DNA of 27,525 bases from the NCBI GenBank assembly GCA_937958695.1, contig CALGNK010000040.1, positions 1 through 27,525 of the forward strand, in the 5' to 3' direction. The notes beneath the pieces are model-generated. The model searched no databases. It was not told where the DNA came from and worked only from the letters and a program-made list of their open reading frames with translations. The number at the start of each line of letters is the position of its first letter. The first letter of the stretch is position 1. Of this stretch, positions 6,976 through 14,935 are shown one piece after another. Both the position numbers and the translations under genes were made by a program. This DNA comes from an uncultured bacterium. GTDB lineage: Bacteria > DUMJ01.

Positions 6976-8616
6976 ATGTCCTTAGAGCATTATATTCAGA
7001 CTGTTAGAGCAATGGATGAATCTATTTTTAGGGTCCTCGCAAGACAAGTCGAGGACCCTAATCGTTTCGACTATGGGGGGATAGAAAAACCTAACTTAGG
7101 TTTAGCAGACTCTGAATATGGAATAAATGATTTACTAAGTGTATATTTTTGCCCTGACTCTAGATTTTATCTTAATGAGAAACTAAAAGAGAGAATAATT
7201 AAATATCTTGAATACCTAGTAAGGATCCAGCATGAAGATGGAACGGTAGATTTATATGAAACAAATTTTTATTCTCCTCCAGATACATCCTTCAAGGTAT
7301 GGCTATACGCCCCTTGGGTTGAATATCTAAGGAAGATTGGAGAGAAAGATATACTCTTTCTTCTAGAACACTTCCTAAAGAGAACTATTCCAGCGTTAAA
7401 GAGTGGAGGTTTTCATACACCAAACCACAGATGGGTTCAGGCATCAGCCCTGGCGAGGTTGGGAACATTATTTGATGATAACGAGTGTAAGTTAATCGCT
7501 AGAGAGTATCTAGAAGAAGGTATAGACTGCAATAATGATGGGCTTTTCTATGAGAGAAGCTTAGGGGTCTATAATCCCATATGCGGTATTGCTATGTTAT
7601 GGCTAGCTGAAGATCTAGAGATGCCTAAACTTATTGATTATACCGAAAAGGTTCTAAACTTTGCTACTTATTTTCTTGAGCCAGACGGAACACTTCTCAA
7701 TACATTTTCACTAAGGCAGGATAGAGGCATAAGAGTACCAGCAGATACTCGTTATTATTATCTATTTAAAAAGATGGGTATTATAAAAGAAAATGGAACA
7801 TACCTACAGGCAAGTGATGTCATTTTCAATGGTAATCTAAATAGGCTAGGAAGAGGATTTAACCCTTTACACCTCTTCCTATTCTATCCTGAATTTAAGG
7901 AGGAATCTATAGAGAGGAAGCCTCTTGCAAGATCTAGCATATTTTATTTTGAAGAAAGCGGAATAGTTAGGATAAACTCAGGTAAAAACAGTTTAACATT
8001 TACAAAAGATACTGACGAATTTTTAACAATAGTACTTGATGATGTTGATATTAGATTCAGATACCTTACATCATTCTTTGGGAAAGGTCCATTTATTGGG
8101 TCGTCTTTAGAAAAGGATGGGGATTCTTATACTCTAAGACAAAAACTTACCTGGGGCTACATAGACCTACTTCCAAAAGAAGAAAGGGGTAAAGAGATTT
8201 GGTGGGATAAGATGAATCACTCCTTAAGAAAGTGGATAAAACTGCAAGAGATCGATACTAGCATAACTTTGATCCCAGAAAATCTACAAAAGGCTAAACT
8301 TTGCATAAGGACTAAAGGGTGTAGGAACGTATTGACCACAATGGAGATAGCTATACCAAAAGATGGAGAGATAGTATTTGATGGTAGAGTAACAAGATTA
8401 AAGGAGGATACCTATCTATTGGAAGAGGGTAAACTTAGATATCAAAAAGAAAACTCATTCTTTGAACTATCACCTGGCTTTAAATCTCACAAGCTAGTTG
8501 AGTATAGGGGAGATAGAATTGTAAAAAGCAAAGATAAAATCTATGTAGCTATAACATTTCTTGTCCCCTTCGAATATACCTTAGATCTTTCTTACGGAGA
8601 GATCTTTCAAATGTAA
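6976..8616 (+). CDS. Putative alpha/alpha-toroid carbohydrate-active enzyme (heparinase/alginate-lyase-like)
   Basis: A 546-aa protein with no signal peptide, so probably cytoplasmic. The first 300 residues are helical and rich in aromatic residues, with pairs of helices and the segment GGFHTPNHRWVQASALA near 143-159. That segment resembles the active-site region of (alpha/alpha) toroid polysaccharide lyases such as heparinase II/III-like proteins. The C-terminal 230 residues are mostly beta (TFTKDTDEF, IRTKGCRNV, GEIVFDGRV), as in the beta-sandwich of those enzymes. I base this on pattern only and see no decisive catalytic set. The ATG lies 2 bases after the dehydrogenase stop, with AGAGGT upstream, so it is co-translated with central-metabolism genes, which is odd for a carbohydrate enzyme. 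It is followed by a strong hairpin. Confidence 0.5.
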   Translation: MSLEHYIQTVRAMDESIFRVLARQVEDPNRFDYGGIEKPNLGLADSEYGINDLLSVYFCPDSRFYLNEKLKERIIKYLEYLVRIQHEDGTVDLYETNFYSPPDTSFKVWLYAPWVEYLRKIGEKDILFLLEHFLKRTIPALKSGGFHTPNHRWVQASALARLGTLFDDNECKLIAREYLEEGIDCNNDGLFYERSLGVYNPICGIAMLWLAEDLEMPKLIDYTEKVLNFATYFLEPDGTLLNTFSLRQDRGIRVPADTRYYYLFKKMGIIKENGTYLQASDVIFNGNLNRLGRGFNPLHLFLFYPEFKEESIERKPLARSSIFYFEESGIVRINSGKNSLTFTKDTDEFLTIVLDDVDIRFRYLTSFFGKGPFIGSSLEKDGDSYTLRQKLTWGYIDLLPKEERGKEIWWDKMNHSLRKWIKLQEIDTSITLIPENLQKAKLCIRTKGCRNVLTTMEIAIPKDGEIVFDGRVTRLKEDTYLLEEGKLRYQKENSFFELSPGFKSHKLVEYRGDRIVKSKDKIYVAITFLVPFEYTLDLSYGEIFQM

Positions 8617-8619
8617 TGA

Positions 8620-8639
8620 GGGGGGAGTCTCCTCCCCCT
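8620..8639. terminator. Convergent hairpin terminator
   Basis: A 7-bp stem GGGGGAG/CTCCCCC with loop TCTC, extended by a G.U pair, lies between the ends of the plus-strand operon (stop at 8616) and the minus-strand lipoprotein gene (stop at 8651). It can serve both strands. The plus side continues into a T-rich stretch (TTATTTTATT). Confidence 0.75.
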
Positions 8640-8650
8640 ACTAAGTTATT

Positions 8651-9787
8651 TTATTCACCTGTTCCTGCTTCTATTACAAGTCTACGTGGATAAGAGATAG
8701 AAATCTGCGTATATTGAATATTCATCTGCCTAGACAAGCCTACCGGTCCTTCTTCTCCCAAAGCCCTACTACCTATAACTCTCCATAGATAATTACCAGG
8801 TTGAGCTTCTGGTGGTACTGTTATAGTATAAGATGTGTCATAAGTACCAAAGTATCCTATATATTCCCCTTCCTCTGTTCTTACCTCTACATAATACAAC
8901 CAGCTTTCTTCACCTAAGGATGTCCATTCAAATGTTACTTCATCTCCGGGAGATACTACCCCATTATTATCTGGATTGATTAACACTAGTTCGTCCGGTG
9001 TAGAGACTTCCATATAATCTTCGGGTATATTTTCTCCCCAGGTTCCATATAGAGAAGGATAGATATAATATGTAGTATTAGGAGCTAGCGTCCCTACAGA
9101 ATTAGATGCGGTACTTTCGGGCATAGATGTGATTACACCGGGTCCTAAGGTCTTAAGTACAAAGGGACCATTTGGAGATGTTCCAACATAGATCCTTGAA
9201 CCTTGGGCTCCTATTGGTGGAGATGGAGCAAAAGTAGCTCTAAGTATTAAAGTCGACTTATAGTCTCCTCCAACAACTCTAATATCAATTGGATATGAGT
9301 CTAGTAAACTCTTAACGCTAGATTTAATATCCTTATCTAGTCTTACATTCCTTATATCGAATTGGCTAGGATGGGTAATAGTAGAAATCAAGATGTCACT
9401 AACACTTATTTCTGTGGTTCCTCCACTTCCTGTAGTAAGTGAAAAATTCACCGTCTTATTTTCATCAGCTCCTACAGAAACTCCACTCTCGGTATCAGTA
9501 TTAAACGTCTCCTTGCTAGCAGAAACATTATACGTCCCAGCTGGAACAATAAGAGTATAGTTACCTTGATCATCTGTAACTGTTGTATAAGTCTTTCCAC
9601 CACCTGTAGCAATAACAGTAGCTCCAGGGATTCTAGTAGTCACTAATACAGAACTAGATACATAACCGGTAATCTTACCCAGGCCTCCTGAAACTGGTAC
9701 TGGTCCTGGACATCCGCAGCCACCATTAGCGCCTAAGCCTATAATGGCTAACACCAATAAAAGGGCTAAAATCTTAAAATACTTCAT
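8651..9787 (-). CDS. Surface lipoprotein-like protein with carboxypeptidase-regulatory and fibronectin-like domains
   Basis: A 378-aa exported protein. Residues 1-22 are a signal peptide (MKYFKILALLLVLAIIGLG) leading to ANGGCGCPGP. The Cys could be lipidated, but Asn at -3 is not a good lipobox. Residues about 38-118 form a carboxypeptidase-regulatory-like beta-sandwich (GYVSSS, PGATVIA, TDDQGNYTLIVPAGTYNVSAS). The rest contains beta-rich, fibronectin-like stretches (NTTYYIYPSLYG, VTFEWTSLGEESWLYYVEV, PGNYLWRVIG). No catalytic residues are seen, so a binding or structural role at the cell surface is likely. GGGAGGG precedes the ATG. It has its own candidate promoter and converges on the plus-strand operon. 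Confidence 0.72.
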   Translation of the reverse strand: MKYFKILALLLVLAIIGLGANGGCGCPGPVPVSGGLGKITGYVSSSVLVTTRIPGATVIATGGGKTYTTVTDDQGNYTLIVPAGTYNVSASKETFNTDTESGVSVGADENKTVNFSLTTGSGGTTEISVSDILISTITHPSQFDIRNVRLDKDIKSSVKSLLDSYPIDIRVVGGDYKSTLILRATFAPSPPIGAQGSRIYVGTSPNGPFVLKTLGPGVITSMPESTASNSVGTLAPNTTYYIYPSLYGTWGENIPEDYMEVSTPDELVLINPDNNGVVSPGDEVTFEWTSLGEESWLYYVEVRTEEGEYIGYFGTYDTSYTITVPPEAQPGNYLWRVIGSRALGEEGPVGLSRQMNIQYTQISISYPRRLVIEAGTGE

Positions 9788-9840
9788 AAAAATCCCTCCC
9801 TATTTAAGATTTATACTTATCAAAAAATACTATTTTAAAT

Positions 9841-9869
9841 AGAATATCACAACTATAGAAAGACTTCAA
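9841..9869 (-). promoter_or_regulatory. Promoter of the surface protein gene
   Basis: Read on the minus strand, TTGAAG (9864-9869), a 17-base spacer and TATTCT (9841-9846) lie about 55 bases before the start codon at 9787. The leader is AT-rich and ends in GGGAGGG. Confidence 0.5.
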
Positions 9870-9890
9870 TAAAAATCCGTACTTTATCTT

Positions 9891-10871
9891 TTAGGCTTGA
9901 CTCCAAGGGTATTTCCAACCATGTACAAAGGCAAATCTTTTCAGTTCTTTCAGGATATCTGGTGGCAGAAGTTTCCCATCAGAAGCTTTAACGTTATCTT
10001 CTACATGTGTAACTTTTCTCATGCCAGGTATAACTGTTGAAACTGCCGGGTGAGAAAGGATAAACTTTAGAGCTAAGGTGGGTAGATCCGGTATATCATC
10101 ACTTAGAAAAGTTTTCAATTTCTCTACCCTTTCATACGCCTCTTTTATTCTTTCTGGAGTAAGCCATTTAGATCTCCAGTCATTCTCTTCAAATTTATAA
10201 TCTGGTGTTATCTTTCCGGTAAGTAATCCTTCTTCAAAAGGAACCCTTACTATGATACCAACATTATTTTCTAAAGCTGAGGGAAGAAGTTGCTCCTCTG
10301 GCCTCTGCTCAAAGATATTATATATAACTTGAACCGAATCAATACGGCCTGATTTTATAAGATTAACAGGACCATACGGATCCCAATCATTACTTGAAAC
10401 GCCAAAGAATCTAACCTTACCCTGTTCTCTTAGCTTCAATAATCCTTCATACCAATCTAACTGTTCATTATATGCATCTGTCCAAGCATGTAATTGTTGT
10501 ATGTCTATATAATCCGTCTTTAGATGTCTTAAACTTTCCTCAGTGCACTTTATCACCCATTCTTTAGGAAAAGTCTCGGTAACAGGTTCCGTAGGTAAAA
10601 CAGGCCATCTATACGTCTTAGGAGGAATCTTAGTTGCAATAATTACTTCGTCTCTGACTCCAGAGAAAACCTCTCCCAATAGCTCTTCACTATGTCCATT
10701 ACCATATCCAAGAGCGGTATCATAAAAATTTATACCCAGATCAAACGCCTTTAAAAGAGCCCTTTTAGCCTCTTCGTCATCCCTATAACCCCACCCTCCT
10801 CCTATACCCCAACAACCAAATCCTATCTCAGATACCTTAAGACCGGTACGTCCAAAAATTCTATACTGCAT
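9891..10871 (-). CDS. Aldo/keto reductase
   Basis: A cytoplasmic NAD(P)H-dependent oxidoreductase of the AKR superfamily, 326 aa. It begins MQYRIFGRTGLKVSEIGFG, the classic N terminus of this group. The catalytic tetrad can be placed at D51 and Y56 (YDTALGYG), K81 (ATKIPP) and H128 (QLHAW). The C-terminal cofactor region includes STVIPGMRKVTHVEDN. The longer frame starts at 10886, but its first codons are GGGGAGGTG, the ribosome binding site itself. The ATG at 10871, 4 bases after that site, is therefore chosen. It lies next to the sialidase gene, so it may act on sugars or sugar-derived aldehydes, but the substrate is unknown. Confidence 0.88.
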   Translation of the reverse strand: MQYRIFGRTGLKVSEIGFGCWGIGGGWGYRDDEEAKRALLKAFDLGINFYDTALGYGNGHSEELLGEVFSGVRDEVIIATKIPPKTYRWPVLPTEPVTETFPKEWVIKCTEESLRHLKTDYIDIQQLHAWTDAYNEQLDWYEGLLKLREQGKVRFFGVSSNDWDPYGPVNLIKSGRIDSVQVIYNIFEQRPEEQLLPSALENNVGIIVRVPFEEGLLTGKITPDYKFEENDWRSKWLTPERIKEAYERVEKLKTFLSDDIPDLPTLALKFILSHPAVSTVIPGMRKVTHVEDNVKASDGKLLPPDILKELKRFAFVHGWKYPWSQA

Positions 10872-10903
10872 AAGACACCTCCCCATTTAAAATACATAGT
10901 AGA

Positions 10904-10912
10904 ATTATACCA
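10904..10912 (-). promoter_or_regulatory. Extended -10 promoter of the aldo/keto reductase gene
   Basis: On the minus strand TGGTATAAT, an extended -10 (TGnTATAAT), lies in the 67-base gap between the sialidase and aldo/keto reductase genes. The -35 region is poor. It would let the reductase be expressed without the sialidase. Confidence 0.5.
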
Positions 10913-10938
10913 TATCTGTAGAATAAATATTACACGAC

Positions 10939-11970
10939 TTATAAAGCTATTCTAGTGAGTGATATTCTTTCATAAGGCATTTTATCCCCATTCTCATATA
11001 GACACAAAATCGTATCATCTAACAGAGCTAGATCAGAATAGGCACTAGGACCTTTATAGATAGCGATACTTTTAGTCCAACTCTTACAATCATCATAGCT
11101 TATCCTTAACGTTAGATTTTCTCTTTTTAGACTTGCAGGATTACAAAATGCTACTAGACCTTTTTCTGTATCAGAGATGATACTTGCCTGACATACAGGG
11201 TCAACTAGCATTTCATCTATTTTTACTTCATCCCAACTTATTCCACTGTCTCTACTTACAGAATAAGCCCTCCTATAAGAATTATCATAGTTTCTCATAG
11301 TTAGATATAGCAAACCATCAGATAGTTCAGCTACTTGACATTCATTAGTTCCGCCTCTAGGAACAGTTCCACCGATATGCCAGTTTATTCCATCGTCACT
11401 ATATATAATGTGAGAGTAGTAATGCTTTTTGGGGTCAAAAACTTCACCTAGTTTTAATCTCACTACATGATCACAGGGTACTATCAATCTACCATTCTTT
11501 AACTGGATACCATGTCCTGGTCCTGTAGCATACCATGTCCAGTCTTCTTCCTTGACAGACTGAGTAATCTCTACAGGGTCACTCCAAGTTTTTCCATCAT
11601 CTGTGCTTTTCATAAGGAAAACTGTTCTTGGTGCTGATTCAAGAAGAATAACTCTCTCTCCTTTTTCTGCCAAATTCCACGTAAGGAAAAGATATATAGT
11701 TCCTGTTTTTCTATCTAGAACTGGGGCAGGATTCCCAAAGACATCCTTACCTGCATCAGCTATAATTCTAGGCTCTTCCCAAGTTTTACCACCATCGGTG
11801 CTTCTCCTTAGAATTATATCTATATCTCCAGTATCTGAGAGACTATGTTTTCTGCCCTCACAGAATACAAGGATTGTTCCCTTGCTAGAGACTAATATAG
11901 CAGGTATCCTATAAGAGTTATATCCGCCCTCTCCAGAGACAAAAAGGTCAACCCTTTCTAAGCTATTCAT
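10939..11970 (-). CDS. Exo-alpha-sialidase (GH33-type, Asp-box protein)
   Basis: A six-bladed propeller glycosidase that removes terminal sialic acid. With the start at 11970 it has 343 aa. It has the YRIPA motif (R21), a likely catalytic Asp46 (GRKHSLSDTGDIDI), the acid-stabilising Glu in TNECQVAEL, a Tyr in SAYSDLAL, and Arg in TMRNYD and YERISL completing the Arg triad. There are five Asp boxes or relics (STDGGKTW, STDDGKTW, SDDGINW, SRDSGISW, SYDDCKSW). GGAGGGAG lies 6 bases before this ATG. A longer frame from 12045 would add MGYKTFFLILLLILILNLNI, which resembles a signal peptide but lacks a clear ribosome binding site and overlaps nanA. The neighbouring nanA supports a sialic acid substrate. 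Location, cytoplasm or exterior, depends on the start. Confidence 0.85.
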   Translation of the reverse strand: MNSLERVDLFVSGEGGYNSYRIPAILVSSKGTILVFCEGRKHSLSDTGDIDIILRRSTDGGKTWEEPRIIADAGKDVFGNPAPVLDRKTGTIYLFLTWNLAEKGERVILLESAPRTVFLMKSTDDGKTWSDPVEITQSVKEEDWTWYATGPGHGIQLKNGRLIVPCDHVVRLKLGEVFDPKKHYYSHIIYSDDGINWHIGGTVPRGGTNECQVAELSDGLLYLTMRNYDNSYRRAYSVSRDSGISWDEVKIDEMLVDPVCQASIISDTEKGLVAFCNPASLKRENLTLRISYDDCKSWTKSIAIYKGPSAYSDLALLDDTILCLYENGDKMPYERISLTRIAL

Positions 11971-12020
11971 AATTTCTCCCTCCGATATATTTAAGTTTAA
12001 AATAAGAATTAACAAAAGTA

Positions 12021-12905
12021 TTAAGAAAAAAGTTTTATATCCCATTTTTCTATTAAAGATGATAATCTTTTCTTATCATCCCCATCTAAAGGCTTAAAAG
12101 GTCCTCTGGGTCTTCCACAGTCAAATCCAGCAATATTTAAAATCTCCTTTATAGCTGGAATAACTCCAAATTCTAAGATATCCCTGATTATCCTATTTAC
12201 CTTTTGCTGGTAAACATAAGCAGTTCTTAGATCCCCAGATTTGAAAGAGTTATATATAGAGACTATTAGATCTGGGATAAAATTACAGGTACTTCCTATC
12301 ATTCCATCAGCCCCAAGAGATAATCCTCCCAAAAAGACCTCATCAAAACCATTAAAGACTATCTTATTACTTAGAGTCTTTATCCTTTCTAATATAAATA
12401 GGTCCATCGAAGTATACTTAACACCTATTATGTTTTTATGAGATAAAAGCTCTAAAAAATAATCAATAGACATCTCTATATTTGTAAAAGTTGGAATATA
12501 ATAAATAATTAGCGGTACATTAGTGCTTTCAGCAATATCAAAATAATACCTTTTTATCTCTTCTCGGGTAAATTTGTAGTATATGGGAGGGAAAGAGGAG
12601 ATTGCAGAAACTCCAACTTTCTCCGCATGCTTTGCTAGGTCTATTGAAAACTTAGTGCTTATACAACCAACATTTACAATAATAGAAGACTTATCTTTGA
12701 CCTCATCTTTTACTATCTCTAAGACTCTTTTCCTCTCATCTAAAGTAAGTAAAGGCCACTCACCGGTAGAACCGCATACATAAAAACCAGAGATCCCATT
12801 ATCTAGACTATACCTTATTATCTTCCTTAGAGAGGTCTCATTTATACTATCATTCTCATCAAAAGGTGTAATTAATGCTGTAAAAGCTCCTTCAAATCCT
12901 TTCAT
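12021..12905 (-). CDS. nanA: N-acetylneuraminate lyase
   Basis: A class I aldolase of the DapA/NanA family that splits N-acetylneuraminate into N-acetylmannosamine and pyruvate. The 294-aa protein follows NanA through its length: GSTGEWP (45-51), VGCISTKFS, YYIP with the catalytic Tyr135, the Schiff-base Lys163 in VKYTSMD, and NGFDEVFLGGLSLGADGMIGSTCNF, all close to the E. coli NanA pattern that I recall. A dihydrodipicolinate synthase or 2-keto-3-deoxy sugar aldolase is less likely because of these stretches and the sialidase next door. The start at 12905 is preceded by AAAGGAGG. The upstream in-frame ATG at 12920 sits before that site and is rejected. A strong hairpin upstream and a second one overlapping the ribosome binding site may control it. 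Confidence 0.83.
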   Translation of the reverse strand: MKGFEGAFTALITPFDENDSINETSLRKIIRYSLDNGISGFYVCGSTGEWPLLTLDERKRVLEIVKDEVKDKSSIIVNVGCISTKFSIDLAKHAEKVGVSAISSFPPIYYKFTREEIKRYYFDIAESTNVPLIIYYIPTFTNIEMSIDYFLELLSHKNIIGVKYTSMDLFILERIKTLSNKIVFNGFDEVFLGGLSLGADGMIGSTCNFIPDLIVSIYNSFKSGDLRTAYVYQQKVNRIIRDILEFGVIPAIKEILNIAGFDCGRPRGPFKPLDGDDKKRLSSLIEKWDIKLFS

Positions 12906-12912
12906 ATATCCT

Positions 12913-12929
12913 CCTTTCATAATGAAAGG
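12913..12929 (-). promoter_or_regulatory. Hairpin overlapping the nanA ribosome binding site
   Basis: The inverted repeat CCTTTCAT/ATGAAAGG, one base apart on the minus strand, can fold as CCTTTC-ATTAT-GAAAGG. The right arm includes the first half of AAAGGAGG, the nanA ribosome binding site. It also shares two bases with the larger hairpin at 12928-12950. A translational switch is possible. Confidence 0.4.
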
Positions 12930-12950
12930 CTAGGGGATATTCCCCTAGCC
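12928..12950 (-). terminator. Intercistronic hairpin between the binding-protein gene and nanA
   Basis: A perfect 10-bp stem GGCTAGGGGA/TCCCCTAGCC with a 3-base loop lies 16 bases past the stop of the solute-binding protein gene. On the minus strand only TTT follows, so it may be a partial terminator or a 3'-end stabiliser. Either would keep the binding protein in excess over the downstream nanA and sialidase. Confidence 0.75.
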
Positions 12951-12966
12951 CTAAAAGTTTTAAAAA

Positions 12967-14919
12967 CTACTTCTTTATAAAGAATTGTTCAGGATGTAAG
13001 AAACCTTCAGTATCTGGATTTATATAAACTACGCTTCCGCTAAGCGGAACATTTCTAAAGTTATTCTTAGCTATACATACCCAATTTTGATGTCTTCCTC
13101 CAGCTCCAATAATCCATATATTCTTAGCATGGATCTTCATAATCTCTTCTCCAAGTCTATTCCTGTGAACTGGATTCACAGTAGCCTTATACTTTTCCCA
13201 AAGATTCAGTATCTTAATAACATCTTCCACAGGCTTCTCTCCAGATCTTCCACCACTAGAGTACCATAGTGCCCATTCTGGAGCCCAGGCAGGCCAGCCA
13301 GTTAGATTGAAACTACTGCTACCGACCAATAGTGGATGACAGAAGAAACCCTGAGTAACAACTTCGTGCTCTCCTGCATTTACCCTAGCTGACCAAAGAC
13401 TTGTCTCTTCTACCTTAACAGCGGTCTTTACCCCTATAGCATTCCAATATTTTGACACCATCTCCGCCACATCAGGCCATGGTAAGGGTTGCCTTGTCTC
13501 TATAGTTATCTCTAGTCTCTTTCCATCCGGTCTCAATCTCCATCCATCAGAACCTTTCCTAAGGCCAATCTCATCTAATAGCTTATTAGCCCTATCTGGA
13601 TCATACTCTGCGTAAGCCTTAGCAAATTCCTCTTTATAGAATGGGGAGGTCTTTACTATTGTAGCCTGTAGTGGCTCAGCTAGACCAAGATAAAGGAGCT
13701 TATTTATCTCATCCCTATTTACAGCTAGAGACATAGCCTGTCTAAACTTGACATTCCTAAATATGCTTCTCAGGACTGGATCCTTGGCATTCTGGTTAAA
13801 CATCATAGCTGGTTCAGTAGGGAAACTTCCAGGCCATAATAACACTCTATATCCGCCCTTTTCTCTATTCTCCATATATAACGAGTAATCTGAGATATCA
13901 CTACCAACAGCCTGCATATCAGAAGCATCAGATGTTGCCTTTTCGCTAATTATCCTCAGATAAGCCATCTTCCAGTCTGACGTATAATAAACTACTACTC
14001 TGTCTAGGTATGGAAGTTGATTACCAGCTGGATCTATCTTCCAATAGTACGGATTTCTCTCAGCAGTTATCCCTTCGGCTCCCCAAGGCTTTGTAACCCT
14101 CCATGGATATAATACAGGAAGGTCAGGGTTATTATACACAGTTCCCTTCTGTCCAAAAAGTTGATACCAGAATTGGAAACCCGCCTCTTTAGCCATAGAC
14201 TCGAGTTTTTCTTTTGATGTATATTTAGGATGGAACTGCTTCAAATAGTGCTTTGGAGCAAATGGTTCTCTACCTCTATAACCGAGTTCCTGCAGGAACA
14301 GTCCATAGGGGGCAGTAAAACTTATTTCAACTGTATAGTCATCAAGCTTCTTAAACTTGGCTATTTCTCCACCAATCATAAGCCATGTTGGAGGTCTAGG
14401 TGTAAGCTCCTTGTTGAGTATGATATCTTCATACCAGAACATTACATCATCTGCGGTAAATAACTCTCCATCAGACCATCTTATACCCTTACGGAGATAG
14501 AATGTGAATGTCTTACCATCTTTAGAGACCTTCCATTTCTCTGCTATATTTGGTTCAACGGTAACCAAATCTGAGCCCCATCTAACTAATGGCTCATAAT
14601 TAATATAACCATAAGCTGCCCAATCTAGATGACCATATCTACGCCAAGTTCCTCCATATTGATCAATCTCCTCTACAGGTTCTACGACCGCAGGATTCTT
14701 AGGTAACCTCTGTTCTACTGGTGGTAATTTGCCCTGCTTTACCAATTCTACTAACTGCGGAGCTTCATTAAATTTAGTAATCTTTTTACCAGAGATCTTC
14801 TGATAGTCAGTAAGATTATACTGACCCCTTGGAACAACCTTCTGCTGGGCAAAGATAGATTCGCCTAAAAACACTGAGCCTAGAACTACTAACAACAAAA
14901 GCACCAAAAACTTACGCAT
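12967..14919 (-). CDS. ABC transporter solute-binding protein, family 5 (orphan)
   Basis: A periplasmic binding protein of the dipeptide/oligopeptide fold (SBP_bac_5), 650 aa. In thermophiles this family often binds oligosaccharides instead of peptides. It has a Sec signal peptide MRKFLVLLLLVVLGSVFLG...FAQ without a lipobox, then FNEAPQLVELVKQGKLPP, the family segments KDGKTFTFYLRKGIRWSDG and AERNPYYWKIDPAGNQLPYL, and a C-terminal EWALWYSSGGRSGEKP. The start at 14919 is preceded by GGAGGTG. The longer frame from 14955 is rejected. It lies 16 bases after the GntR gene and ahead of nanA and the sialidase gene, so sialylated glycans are a plausible ligand (inference). No permease or ATPase is adjacent. 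Confidence 0.87.
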   Translation of the reverse strand: MRKFLVLLLLVVLGSVFLGESIFAQQKVVPRGQYNLTDYQKISGKKITKFNEAPQLVELVKQGKLPPVEQRLPKNPAVVEPVEEIDQYGGTWRRYGHLDWAAYGYINYEPLVRWGSDLVTVEPNIAEKWKVSKDGKTFTFYLRKGIRWSDGELFTADDVMFWYEDIILNKELTPRPPTWLMIGGEIAKFKKLDDYTVEISFTAPYGLFLQELGYRGREPFAPKHYLKQFHPKYTSKEKLESMAKEAGFQFWYQLFGQKGTVYNNPDLPVLYPWRVTKPWGAEGITAERNPYYWKIDPAGNQLPYLDRVVVYYTSDWKMAYLRIISEKATSDASDMQAVGSDISDYSLYMENREKGGYRVLLWPGSFPTEPAMMFNQNAKDPVLRSIFRNVKFRQAMSLAVNRDEINKLLYLGLAEPLQATIVKTSPFYKEEFAKAYAEYDPDRANKLLDEIGLRKGSDGWRLRPDGKRLEITIETRQPLPWPDVAEMVSKYWNAIGVKTAVKVEETSLWSARVNAGEHEVVTQGFFCHPLLVGSSSFNLTGWPAWAPEWALWYSSGGRSGEKPVEDVIKILNLWEKYKATVNPVHRNRLGEEIMKIHAKNIWIIGAGGRHQNWVCIAKNNFRNVPLSGSVVYINPDTEGFLHPEQFFIKK

Positions 14920-14935
14920 TATATAACACCTCCAT

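Noticed and set aside
8651-9787. Protease or peptidase function from the carboxypeptidase-like domain
   Set aside because: Only the regulatory beta-sandwich is present; no catalytic peptidase domain or metal motif is seen.
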